The notes under the pieces were generated by a model that was given only the letters and a program-made list of their open reading frames with translations, was not told the DNA's origin and searched no databases. The position numbers were made by a program, and so were the translations under genes. DNA of 39,899 bases from contig CAOOMX010000008.1 in NCBI GenBank assembly GCA_948497845.1, forward strand, positions 1-39,899, written 5' to 3'. Below, one piece after another: positions 32,604 through 39,899 of the stretch (positions are counted from its first letter, which is position 1; every line of letters starts with the position of its first letter). Origin of the DNA: an uncultured Bacilli bacterium. GTDB taxonomy: Bacteria > Bacillota_I > Bacilli_A > RF39 > UBA660.

Positions 32604-33600
32604 CTATAAAATTCGATATGGATCAGACTGGGTCCCTGTTCCTCCAGATGTTTTCACACTTGATATCAGATTGAAAGATGGACGTACGCGAGCGTCGACG
32701 TTACTTTTGGTAAGACATACTCTTCGGTTGTTATCTTTGTTTCATATAGGTTTGAAATAATTCCTTCTTTATCTTTAGCATAACTATATACTTTATAACT
32801 TGTATTTGGCTTTAAGTTATCAAATGTATGGGTTGATTCGTCACTTTCTATATAATTTAGTTCTTTTGCTGCTAAACTACTTGTTCTTAATACATCATTA
32901 CCATAATCTAATATCGCTGCTGCTGATGTGTCTTCTTCAATAGCATAATAGTATTTATCTATTTCACTTGTTCCTGCTAATGTATTTAAGTTTGCTGTTA
33001 TACTATTATGTTTTGTTACTGCTTCTATAGAATTGATCTTGGCTAGTTCATATGTTGGCTCTTCACTTGTTGTTATTAAAAACTTAGCACTTAATCTTTT
33101 TCCAAAATTAATCTTTTGATTTGTCTCTAAATTGATTAATGTTACTTCAACATTCCATATTTGTTCGGTTGTACTTGTTGTTTCTATTTCATATCTTTTG
33201 CTATTAAAAAGCCACCTGTTCTGGTTGTTATATCAAATCCATTCTCTACTTTTTTTAATCCTGTAATACTAGTTACTTCATTCCCATTTGGATCTGTTGC
33301 TTTTAACAAAAGTTCTGTTTGACCATCCTCTGTTGAATATTCAAAATCATTTGTTTCTATGATAAAAAAGTGGCTGTAGCTGTCGTACTTCCAACTAAAT
33401 GGTTTCCTCCCCTTTTAAAGTTTTCTACTGTTGCTAAAAGAAATACATCTTCACCTGTATTAAATGACAAAGAATCGGTTGTTCCTGTATTTGCATTAAT
33501 ATTGGCACTTGTACCTGTTCCCATATTTGCTACAAAATATGCATACGATGGCTCCGATGATTACTAATAATAAAGTAAAAATTCCTATACCCATTGTTAC
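32604..33600 (-). pseudogene. Decayed SipW-signal surface protein with DGR-like variable-region tail
   Basis: The minus strand holds a surface-protein gene broken by at least three frameshifts. The pieces read MGIGIFTLLLVIIGAI (signal anchor), AYFVANMGTGTSANINANTG, TDSLSFNTGEDVFLLATVEN, EYSTEDGQTELLLKATDPNG, WNVEVTLINLETNQ and a fibronectin-type-III-like part (HTFDNLKPNTSYKVYSYAKD). These match the N-terminal domain of the proteins at 5829 and 37643. After EEYVLPK the frame shifts, and the last 35 codons read NVDARVRPSFNLISSVK then GGTGTQSDPYRIL, nearly the same as the end of the 37643 protein. Most of the lectin-like module is gone, so a deletion fused the fibronectin part to the variable-region end. 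Confidence 0.8.
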
Positions 33601-33664
33601 TCTTTGCTTTTTATCTATATCACTTTATCATATAAAATTTGGATTTTTTGTCAAAATTTAGTAT

Positions 33665-33694
33665 AAAAAAATAGAATTTTTTCATTCTATTTTT
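33665..33694 (-). terminator. Terminator after der
   Basis: On the minus strand AAAATAGAAT-GAAAAA-ATTCTATTTT is followed by more T. It abuts the der stop codon and ends the engB unit. Confidence 0.85.
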
Positions 33695-34994
33695 CACTTT
33701 TATTTTTAAATTGTAAAATAATTGGAGTTCCTGTTAAATCTATATTATCTCTTATCCTATTTTCTAAATATCTTTCATAACTAAAATGAACTAAATTTTT
33801 ACTATTTACTTGTAAAGTTATCTTCGGTGGCTTACTCCCTGTTTGACTTACAAAATATATTTTTAATCTTTTTCCTTTATATGAAGGCGGTTGATGCAAA
33901 CTTACCGCTTCCATAATGATTTGATTTAATACTGATGTCTTTATCTCTTTTTGATTGTTTTCATAAGCACTTATTACTTCCGGCATTAATGTATGGATTC
34001 TTTTTTTTGTTTTAGCACTTAAAAAGACTACTTTAGCATATGGAATAAACTTAAACTCTTCTTCAATTAAAGTCTTCCATTTTTTTATAGCTGTATCTGG
34101 ATTGTTTACCGTATCCCATTTATTTACTGCAATGACAATTCCTTTGCCAGCTTCAATAGCATAACTAGCAATATGTTTGTCATGTTCTATTATCCCTTCT
34201 TCTGCATTGATAACCAAAACACAAACATTACTTCTTTCTATTGCTTTTATACTTCTTATTAAAGAATATTTTTCAACCGATTCATAAATCCTACCTTTTT
34301 TACGCATCCCCGCTGTATCTATAACTGTATACTCTTCATGCTCATACATAAACTTAGTATCAATCGCATCTCTTGTTGTTCCTGCTATATCACTAACAAT
34401 GACTCTACTTTCATTTAACAAAGCATTTATTAAACTACTTTTTCCTACATTCGGCCTTCCTATAATACTAAATTTTAAAGTGTCATCCGCAATATCTTCT
34501 TCTATTACAGGCATGCTAGATGTTATTTCTTCTAATAATTCTTTAAAACCTAAATTGTGCTCAGCACTTACTGGCATTATACGTGAAAAACCTAATTCAT
34601 AATAACTATAAATGTTTTCTTTTCTTTGCTCATTATCAATTTTATTGACTACTACAATAACTTCTTTTTTATATTTTCTTAATAAGTCTCTAACATGTAC
34701 ATCTGCTGCATCTGGATCTTGCAATCCATCTGTTACAAAAAGAATTAAATCTGCTTCATCTATCGCTAACTGTGCTTGCGCTAGAATATCCTTATCAAAG
34801 TTATCTTCTCCTAAAAGAATTCCACCAGTATCTATTAAATGAAACTTTTTATCTTTATATTCTGCTGTTCCATAAATCCTATCTCTTGTAATACCTGGCG
34901 TATCTAAAATAATCGCTTTTTTTTCTTTTATTAAGCGATTAAAAATAGAACTTTTCCCCACATTTGGTTTTCCTATTAAGCATATTGTTTGCAT
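33687..34994 (-). CDS. der: Ribosome assembly GTPase Der (EngA)
   Basis: A 435-residue double GTPase of standard length. The first G domain has IGKPNVGKSSIFNRLI, DTPGITRDR, LIDTGG and NKID; the second has IGRPNVGKSSLINALL, DIAGTTRDAID, VIDTAGMRKKGR and NKWD. The C-terminal KH-like domain ends KPPKITLQVNSKNLVHFSY. Der acts in late 50S subunit maturation and is essential. It is the last gene of the engB-pseudopilin-der unit, nine bases after the pseudopilin gene. Confidence 0.97.
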   Translation of the reverse strand: MQTICLIGKPNVGKSSIFNRLIKEKKAIILDTPGITRDRIYGTAEYKDKKFHLIDTGGILLGEDNFDKDILAQAQLAIDEADLILFVTDGLQDPDAADVHVRDLLRKYKKEVIVVVNKIDNEQRKENIYSYYELGFSRIMPVSAEHNLGFKELLEEITSSMPVIEEDIADDTLKFSIIGRPNVGKSSLINALLNESRVIVSDIAGTTRDAIDTKFMYEHEEYTVIDTAGMRKKGRIYESVEKYSLIRSIKAIERSNVCVLVINAEEGIIEHDKHIASYAIEAGKGIVIAVNKWDTVNNPDTAIKKWKTLIEEEFKFIPYAKVVFLSAKTKKRIHTLMPEVISAYENNQKEIKTSVLNQIIMEAVSLHQPPSYKGKRLKIYFVSQTGSKPPKITLQVNSKNLVHFSYERYLENRIRDNIDLTGTPIILQFKNKSEK

Positions 34995-35003
34995 AAAATC
35001 CCC

Positions 35004-35429
35004 CTAACATCTGTCTGTTGCTTCAAATTTAGCATACATAAGCGCATATACACGATTATTTTTCTTATATATACATACCTTATCATTGTTCATTTGCGCA
35101 TTTGTTACATCATTTCTTACTATTTTCTTCCCTGTTTTATCACTTTCTTCTGACTCAAAATCACCAGAGTCTAAAAGCGTTTGCACCGTTACTGTCTTAC
35201 AAAATTTATAGTCTTTTCCCCCAATTTTACAAGACGTATTTAATTCATTCATTCTTTCTTGTCCATATTTTTGAGCTGATGTTTCTAATGATTCTATCTT
35301 TGATTTTAACATTTGTTCTTTACTCGCTCGATGAATTGAACCAAATCCAACAAAACCAAGTGACATAATAATAGCAAGAATAACAATAACAGCTAATAAT
35401 TCCACTAAAGAAAATCCCTTATTATTCAT
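35004..35429 (-). CDS. Type IV prepilin-like protein
   Basis: A 141-residue protein with a prepilin leader, MNNKGFSLVELLAVIVILAI, cut by a prepilin peptidase after the glycine, leaving N-terminal Phe and Glu5. The hydrophobic helix is followed by a globular part with four cysteines (LNTSCKIGGKDYKFCKTVTV, DKVCIYKKNN and the final TDRC), which could form disulfides. It resembles ComGC or PulG-type pseudopilins but no secretion ATPase or other pilus gene is adjacent. It is squeezed between two GTPase genes with gaps of 9 and 11 bases, an unusual place for a lone pilin. Confidence 0.8.
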   Translation of the reverse strand: MNNKGFSLVELLAVIVILAIIMSLGFVGFGSIHRASKEQMLKSKIESLETSAQKYGQERMNELNTSCKIGGKDYKFCKTVTVQTLLDSGDFESEESDKTGKKIVRNDVTNAQMNNDKVCIYKKNNRVYALMYAKFEATDRC

Positions 35430-35440
35430 ATTTATCTCCT

Positions 35441-36025
35441 TTATTTTATCTTTTTTTCAATTATATCTAATACTTCATGTCTACCCTTTTTAGTAATCGT
35501 TGAAAAAGTAATAAACTCATCACAAGCATCTAATTTTAAAGTCTCTTTTATTAATTTATCTTGTTTTGATCGAGCATTTTTTCCAATCTTATCATATTTT
35601 GTGGCTACAATCGTTATATCTAAATTATAAAACTTTAAAAATTCATACATTAAACAATCATCTTCTGTAGGTTTATGTCGATAATCTATAAGCAAAAAGA
35701 CTTGCTTTAAATTTACTCTTTCCTTTAAATATTCTTCAATCATTAATCCAAACTTTTTCTGACGATCTTTACTAACACTTGCATAACCATAACCCGGAAC
35801 ATCTACTAAATAAAATGCATCATTGATGAAATAAAAATTTAAAGTTTGTGTTTTTCCTGGTTTAGAACTTGTTCTGGCAAAGTTTTTTCTTTCTATTAAC
35901 GTATTAATAAAACTACTCTTCCCCACATTGCTTCTTCCTACAAGCAAAAACTCAGGCGATTCGCCTTCAGGATATTGGCTTCTTCGAACTGCAATTAAAG
36001 GTTCTTTTACTTTATCTATTTGCAT
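35441..36025 (-). CDS. engB: Ribosome biogenesis GTPase EngB (YsxC)
   Basis: A 194-residue TrmE-Era-EngA-EngB-Septin family GTPase. I start it at the ATG at 36025, because GGTGAG lies just upstream and the protein then begins MQIDKVKEPLIAVRRSQYPE, close to EngB in other Firmicutes; the frame is open to 36100. Motifs: LVGRSNVGKSSFINTLI, the switch region SKPGKTQTLNFY, LVDVPGYGYA and TKYDK. It takes part in 50S subunit assembly and is usually essential. It is the first gene of a unit with the pseudopilin and der genes. Confidence 0.95.
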   Translation of the reverse strand: MQIDKVKEPLIAVRRSQYPEGESPEFLLVGRSNVGKSSFINTLIERKNFARTSSKPGKTQTLNFYFINDAFYLVDVPGYGYASVSKDRQKKFGLMIEEYLKERVNLKQVFLLIDYRHKPTEDDCLMYEFLKFYNLDITIVATKYDKIGKNARSKQDKLIKETLKLDACDEFITFSTITKKGRHEVLDIIEKKIK

Positions 36026-36123
36026 AAAACTCACCAATCTCATTATATAGTAATTTGTAAAAAATTGCAAATGAATACCAGGCTTTATTATGTAATACAA
36101 AAGAAAAATATGTATTTCTTTAA

Positions 36124-37083
36124 CTACATATTTTCCAATTCTTTTATTTCTTGTTCAGATAATTTTGTAACTTGTTTTATTGTTTCTATTGGTAAATTCA
36201 AGTTAAGCATTTCCTTTGCAGTTTTTTCAATGCCTTCTTTGATACCTTCTTTGATACCTTCTTTCATTCCGGCTTGTCTGCCTTCTTTGATACCTTCTTT
36301 CATTCCAGCTTGTCTGCCTTCTTTTAAGCCTGTATCTCTAGCAATTTCTATTTCTGCTTTTTTTAGCATTTCCATTTCTTCTTCCCATGTAAAGTCATAA
36401 GTAAATGTTTCACTTTTATTTAATTTTTCTATTTTTTCTTTAAATTTTTCCACGTACACATCACCCTTACATATATTTTCTAATTTATCTAATTCTTTAT
36501 GATCTAACATAATTAAATACTTAAACTTTTCTATTTCTTTTACGCTCTCAGTGTACCATATTTTTTTTACCTTGTCCATGTTAACCTCATAAATTCTAAA
36601 ATTGTTATAAAAATCTTTTTGTGTATCCGTTTGTATTTTATATTCTTCAATCATACTATATTTATTTTCATTATATATTCTATCTATTCCAAAGGTTAAA
36701 TTAACCTGAATATATTTTGTTTTAATATCGTATTCTTTTCCTTCCCTAGTACGACTGGAAATAAACGAAAAGAAATAATTTAAGTTTCTTACTTTTGTGG
36801 CTAATGATGGGGAAGTATTTACTTCACATTCAATATATTCTCCTGCTAATTTTATTATCAAGTCTAGTTTTTTTACTCGTTCTTTTTTCCTCGTAATAGG
36901 TAATTCTTCATGAATAAACTCTATCACTTCTACTTTCTTTTTTAAAACTGTCTCTAAGACTTTTTCTAAAATATCTTTATTTTCTATCATAATGGTTTTA
37001 AAAACTTTATCATATTTGGCGGTTAATATCTTCCTTTCAAACGTTATTCTAAATTGATCTACCTCTAAAAGCAATAAAAACAA
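36124..37083 (-). CDS. Rpn/PD-(D/E)XK nuclease family protein
   Basis: A 319-residue protein. Residues 20-130 match the Rpn/PDDEXK_2 pattern: ILTAKYDKVFKTIMIEN, KKLDLIIKLAGEYIECEVN (the D and E-C-E residues are the likely metal site) and RNLNYFFSFISSR. The C-terminal third is a repeat of EGRQAGMKEGIKEG units followed by a helical end (LPIETIKQVTKLSEQEIKEL), the usual finish of this family. Rpn proteins are DNA endonucleases that promote RecA-independent recombination; some sit in defence or mobile loci. The start is uncertain: no good ribosome site precedes the ATG at 37083, and the likely domain begins about 18 residues later. Confidence 0.85.
   Translation of the reverse strand: MFLLLLEVDQFRITFERKILTAKYDKVFKTIMIENKDILEKVLETVLKKKVEVIEFIHEELPITRKKERVKKLDLIIKLAGEYIECEVNTSPSLATKVRNLNYFFSFISSRTREGKEYDIKTKYIQVNLTFGIDRIYNENKYSMIEEYKIQTDTQKDFYNNFRIYEVNMDKVKKIWYTESVKEIEKFKYLIMLDHKELDKLENICKGDVYVEKFKEKIEKLNKSETFTYDFTWEEEMEMLKKAEIEIARDTGLKEGRQAGMKEGIKEGRQAGMKEGIKEGIKEGIEKTAKEMLNLNLPIETIKQVTKLSEQEIKELENM
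36231..36329. repeat. 12-bp/36-bp tandem repeat inside the Rpn-like gene
   Basis: Units of CCTTCTTTGATA and CCTTCTTTCATTCC followed by GGCTTGTCTG or AGCTTGTCTG repeat in tandem. They encode EGIK and EGRQAGMK. A larger 36-bp unit occurs twice almost unchanged. This is the variable-length hinge seen in many family members. Confidence 0.85.
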
Positions 37084-37213
37084 ATGTCTTTTTGTGCAGG
37101 ATTTTGACTGTTTTTCTTTTCTTTTGTCAAAAAAAAAGAAAAAACTCTTTTCAATTCTTTCATTGGCTATTTTTCTATTCTTTTTAATACAATTAAAAAG
37201 AAGGGGGAATCTT

Positions 37214-37570
37214 ATGCATAATACAAATTTTCCTCCAAATATGGACCCACATGTTTTTTCTTTAATTGCTGTTGGTATCGCTTATGTGCTGGTGGGAGAC
37301 TTAAACGTAAATGAACAAAATAGTCTAGGGAATTGGTTTGAACTCTTAGGTCAATATATGCTTACCCATGCTGCGCAACAGCAACTAATGAAAGCCAGAA
37401 TAGAAAATAGTAACATTAATATTAATAGTAAACATTATAAACAAACAGGGAACCCTTTTACAGATAATCTAAATGGCAAAAGCAATCAAACACAAAGATC
37501 AGAAGTTGATTTTTTAATGGATGCTGTAAAAAAAATACAAGATGAACTTGAAAATATGAAAAAAGACTAA
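37214..37570 (+). CDS. Conserved small protein of unknown function
   Basis: A 118-residue protein. I start it at the ATG at 37214, which follows AAGGGGGAAT with good spacing; the longer frame from 37094 has a Lys-rich and hydrophobic leader that overlaps regulatory DNA. The first 60 residues are conserved-looking: MDPHVFSLIAVGIAYVLVGD then NEQNSLGNWFELLGQYMLTH. They are followed by a polar linker rich in Asn and a coiled end (VDFLMDAVKKIQDELENMKK). Similar proteins are common in Firmicutes, but I know no function. Confidence 0.65.
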   Translation: MHNTNFPPNMDPHVFSLIAVGIAYVLVGDLNVNEQNSLGNWFELLGQYMLTHAAQQQLMKARIENSNININSKHYKQTGNPFTDNLNGKSNQTQRSEVDFLMDAVKKIQDELENMKKD

Positions 37571-37585
37571 AATTCTTAGTCTTTT
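37561..37585. terminator. Bidirectional terminator
   Basis: AAAAGACTAA-AATTC-TTAGTCTTTT is a perfect 10-bp stem that includes the stop codon of the plus-strand gene. The A and T tracts on both sides suit termination in both directions, for this gene and for the convergent surface-protein gene at 37643. Confidence 0.85.
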
Positions 37586-37642
37586 CAACTTTGTCAACAC
37601 TATAAGCTATTTCCTGTTAAATTATTAATATACTTGTTTTTC

Positions 37643-39133
37643 CTACAGTTCGATTCTATATGGATTAGACTCTGTTCCTGCTCCTCCTGATAACTTCACG
37701 CTTGATACCAAATTGAAGGACGGACGCACGCGATTAACGCCGAGCACAGCGTCGCAGTCCAAGTACCCGCCACCGCTGACAACAAACGCAACACCCGATT
37801 GGTCCGACACCTGGCTGATTGTCCAATAAACGTCACTTTCTAAGCGCATCCAATCTTTTCCTGCTGTTGGTTCATAATCATATAGATCCGTTGCCCAGTA
37901 ACTTGGATCTGCTGCGTATCCATACTCATTTACATATGGTAACCCTATCTTTGCTTCGTATGTTGTATCATTTTTATTTGCTCCGACTTCATAATCGTAT
38001 GTATCTTTTACTGTATTTGGACTTTCAATTTTTTCTGAAGCCATTCCTCCCACATTCCATGTTGTTGTTGCTATTTTATCACTCCATGCTGTTCCTAAAT
38101 TATTTAAGAATGTTCCATTTAGTGATTCTGTATTTAATGTACTGTTAGCCCATATAGCATCTTGACTTTTTGGTGACCCACTCCAGTAGAAATCGTTAGC
38201 AGCTGTTGATTGTGCTGAGGTTCCGATTTCTGCTGTGGTTGCGTATGTAGCATGTACTAGCTTTGTTTGATCTCCAAATACACCTATGATTCTGTATAAA
38301 TTTCCGCTTGGGCATATTTCTGCATCTGATCCAAAACATATATAATTATTTGGGTTTGCTCCTGTATAACGATAAGAATTGTCATTGGCACCATTTTCTA
38401 AACTACTATCATGGTATACTATGCTAGTATCCGTTTCCTTAAGCGATTTAATATAGTTTGATAAAGTCGGGGTGGCAATCTTTTCTTTTTGTAATATAGC
38501 TTCTATTGATAAAGTGGCTGTTTCATTTAAAGATTGATCTGTTTCAAAGTTTACAAATGTTAATGTAAATGTCCATGTATGTGTTGTGCCATCTGTTGTT
38601 GATGTTGTACTAATAGGATGATTTTCTTCTAAATTAAATATCCCTGTTAACTCTGTGATATCAAATCCTGATACGCCGTTAACTGTTACATAATTTAAGC
38701 CTTCGGCACTCGTTAATTCACGGTCACTTTCATCTTTAACGGTTAATATTAACTCTGCTTTTTTGTCACTTGTCGTGTACTGATAAGTATTATTACTTAT
38801 TTTAAAACCTATAGCATAAGCACTTTCGGCACTTTTATTTTTGGTTGCAGCTACTAACTTTACACTTGGGTTTGTATTTGCAGATAAATTTCCACTTGTG
38901 CCATTAAAGTTATCTGTTGTAGCAGAAAGACTAAGCGGAGTTCCTTTACTAAATATTAGCGCATCTCCAGTGGCTGTTAACTCTCCTTGATTAGTAATAT
39001 CTTCATCAACATCAGCCCCTAAAAAGGAAAACGCAAATTTGCTCGTCAATAGAATTCCTACTACTAATATTAAGATAATTGCTAGTGCTATCATTGTTTT
39101 CTGTAAATTACTTAAGTTTTTTAACTTTTCCAT
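37643..39133 (-). CDS. Surface protein with lectin-like, DGR-type variable C-terminus
   Basis: A 496-residue protein started at the ATG at 39133, six bases after AGGTG; the GTG at 39142 is less likely. A signal anchor (MIALAIILILVVGILLTSKF) is followed by a beta-sandwich domain to about residue 225, shared with the proteins at 5829 and 32604 (LTSAEGLNYVTVNGVSGFDI). The C-terminal 270 residues form a formylglycine-enzyme or C-type-lectin-like module, with YRYTGANPNNYICFGSDAE, LYRIIGVFGD, DWMRLESDVYWTIS and the closing RVRPSFNLVSSVKLSGGAGT. The stretch between WTIS and RVRP has unusual residues and very high G+C. This domain plan, anchor plus stalk plus lectin-like end with a hypervariable strand before RPSFNL, is that of DGR target proteins. 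Ligand binding is inferred. Confidence 0.82.
   Translation of the reverse strand: MEKLKNLSNLQKTMIALAIILILVVGILLTSKFAFSFLGADVDEDITNQGELTATGDALIFSKGTPLSLSATTDNFNGTSGNLSANTNPSVKLVAATKNKSAESAYAIGFKISNNTYQYTTSDKKAELILTVKDESDRELTSAEGLNYVTVNGVSGFDITELTGIFNLEENHPISTTSTTDGTTHTWTFTLTFVNFETDQSLNETATLSIEAILQKEKIATPTLSNYIKSLKETDTSIVYHDSSLENGANDNSYRYTGANPNNYICFGSDAEICPSGNLYRIIGVFGDQTKLVHATYATTAEIGTSAQSTAANDFYWSGSPKSQDAIWANSTLNTESLNGTFLNNLGTAWSDKIATTTWNVGGMASEKIESPNTVKDTYDYEVGANKNDTTYEAKIGLPYVNEYGYAADPSYWATDLYDYEPTAGKDWMRLESDVYWTISQVSDQSGVAFVVSGGGYLDCDAVLGVNRVRPSFNLVSSVKLSGGAGTESNPYRIEL
37718..37827 (-). other. Candidate DGR variable region (VR)
   Basis: This 110-bp block has 66 G or C (60%) in a genome with about 30% G+C around it. 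It codes for residues from about YWTIS to VRPSF. Codons such as GTG, TCG, GCG, GGG, CTC and CGC, rare in neighbouring genes, cluster here. In DGRs, adenines of a template repeat are replaced at random in the VR, which raises G+C and gives such codons. The block ends at the conserved RPSFNL, also kept in the pseudogene at 32604, as expected for the fixed end of a VR. No template repeat was seen in the window. Confidence 0.6.
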
Positions 39134-39232
39134 GTCATTCACCTATTCTTTATATATTGTAACATATTATCGTAATTAATTGTATATTTTTTGTATCGTT
39201 TATGGTATTATAGTTTAGCTCGGTGAAGTATT

Positions 39233-39899
39233 ATGGATTATTATTGGAATAATAAATCGTTAGAAAAAAGAATTAGGCAATTAAATCGACTGAAAGCTAG
39301 TGTTACTAGCCCACAACTAAAAGAACAAATTAATCTTGTCCTATTTTATTTAAACGATTCAATAGAAGCTTTAAAAAAGCAAGAATTGGCAAAGGGACAA
39401 ACTTTGTCATTATTTGATCGCTTATTAGATGAAGATGTAAATCTTGACCCTTATTATTCTGCCTGGAAACACGTTTTTCAGTTTGTTCGTAGAACTAAAA
39501 GAGAGGATATTTATCTTGGCCCTATGCAATCCTTTTCTTTCAGTAAAGATGACATATTTGTTCTTACACATGATTTTTATCAGGATATATTGCCATCTTC
39601 TATGTTACCATTTTTTCAAAAAACTTTTAAAGATAGAAAGGATCATATACGTTTTTCTTTTAATTCCTCTAATTGTGGTTATACAATTTATGTTCCTTTT
39701 TTAGATGAAACATTTATTGAATCACAATATACACCAAATCGTCAAACATTATCTGATGTAATTACTCTAATTCATGAATTTGCCCATGCTATTTTTTTTC
39801 AAATAAATTATGGGCAACAGGAAAGTATACAATTATTGCCTTTTTGGGAATATTGGTCATTATTTATCGAAAATATTGCTTTTGATTATTTTGCACAGA
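39233..39899 (+). CDS. Zinc metallopeptidase-like protein (partial)
   Basis: A frame open to the window end (222 codons seen), beginning MDYYWNNKSLEKRIRQLNRL after a GGTGA site. A helical N-terminal part leads to a zinc-binding H-E-x-x-H in VITLIHEFAHAIFFQINYG. A second E-containing helix (WEYWSLFIENIAFDYFAQ) begins before the edge and may hold the third ligand. The pattern resembles M3-like oligoendopeptidases, but the conserved M3 H-E-x-G-H glycine is alanine. It is divergent from the surface-protein gene at 37643. Confidence 0.65.
   Translation, partial: MDYYWNNKSLEKRIRQLNRLKASVTSPQLKEQINLVLFYLNDSIEALKKQELAKGQTLSLFDRLLDEDVNLDPYYSAWKHVFQFVRRTKREDIYLGPMQSFSFSKDDIFVLTHDFYQDILPSSMLPFFQKTFKDRKDHIRFSFNSSNCGYTIYVPFLDETFIESQYTPNRQTLSDVITLIHEFAHAIFFQINYGQQESIQLLPFWEYWSLFIENIAFDYFAQ

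Noticed and set aside
1..39899. Recoding of TGA as tryptophan, as in some Mollicutes
   Set aside because: Tryptophan positions in conserved proteins are TGG, and several genes stop at TGA without a conserved continuation.

Overview
The window is about 40 kb of very AT-rich DNA from a low-GC Gram-positive bacterium using the standard bacterial code (TGG encodes Trp and TGA terminates genes). Lipobox, SipW-type and prepilin signals point to a monoderm. spoIVA, a spoVIF-like gene and a BclA-like collagen protein point to an endospore former. The gene mix resembles uncultured gut Bacilli (Erysipelotrichales/RF39-like); that placement is inference.

Layout. 1-3.7 kb: a minus-strand run of rhodanese lipoprotein, MmcQ/YjbR, SanA/ElyC-like DUF218 and a DUF262-HNH (GmrSD-like) protein. 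3.7-6.5 kb: a decayed diversity-generating retroelement (DGR): MutS-like accessory gene (MSL), avd remnant, frameshifted and N-truncated DGR-type reverse transcriptase, a small coupled ORF, and upstream a SipW-signal surface protein. 6.6-10.3 kb: metabolic and housekeeping genes (CmpB-type membrane protein, SDR, flavin reductase-rubredoxin, ASCH, HD) and tRNA-Met. 10.4-16.2 kb: BclA-like collagen protein, two small conserved proteins and a 1258-residue secreted InlB-repeat protein. 16.3-20.8 kb: lepB, miaB, a small two-gene tail and serS behind a T-box. 21-25.8 kb: DUF1653, a GGDEF-EAL phosphodiesterase, a complete-looking retron (RT plus msr-msd RNA with its own promoter) and a membrane/OB-like protein. 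25.9-31.7 kb: HU, membrane proteins, spoIVA, secreted proteins, an HTH-membrane protein and spoVIF. 31.8-39.9 kb: a cysteine-protease-like protein, a DGR-target-like pseudogene, engB-pseudopilin-der, an Rpn-like nuclease, a surface protein with a GC-rich DGR-like variable region, and the start of a zinc metallopeptidase gene.

The most interesting biology is reverse-transcriptase based. A DGR machinery in decay sits about 32 kb from an intact surface protein whose C-type-lectin-like end carries a 60% G+C block that looks like a DGR variable region. A second, broken copy of that architecture lies at 32.6-33.6 kb. I found no template repeat by eye. Separately, the retron has recognisable a1/a2 repeats, a candidate branching guanosine and a long msd hairpin. 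Its transcription unit appears to hold only RNA plus RT, with no recognised effector.
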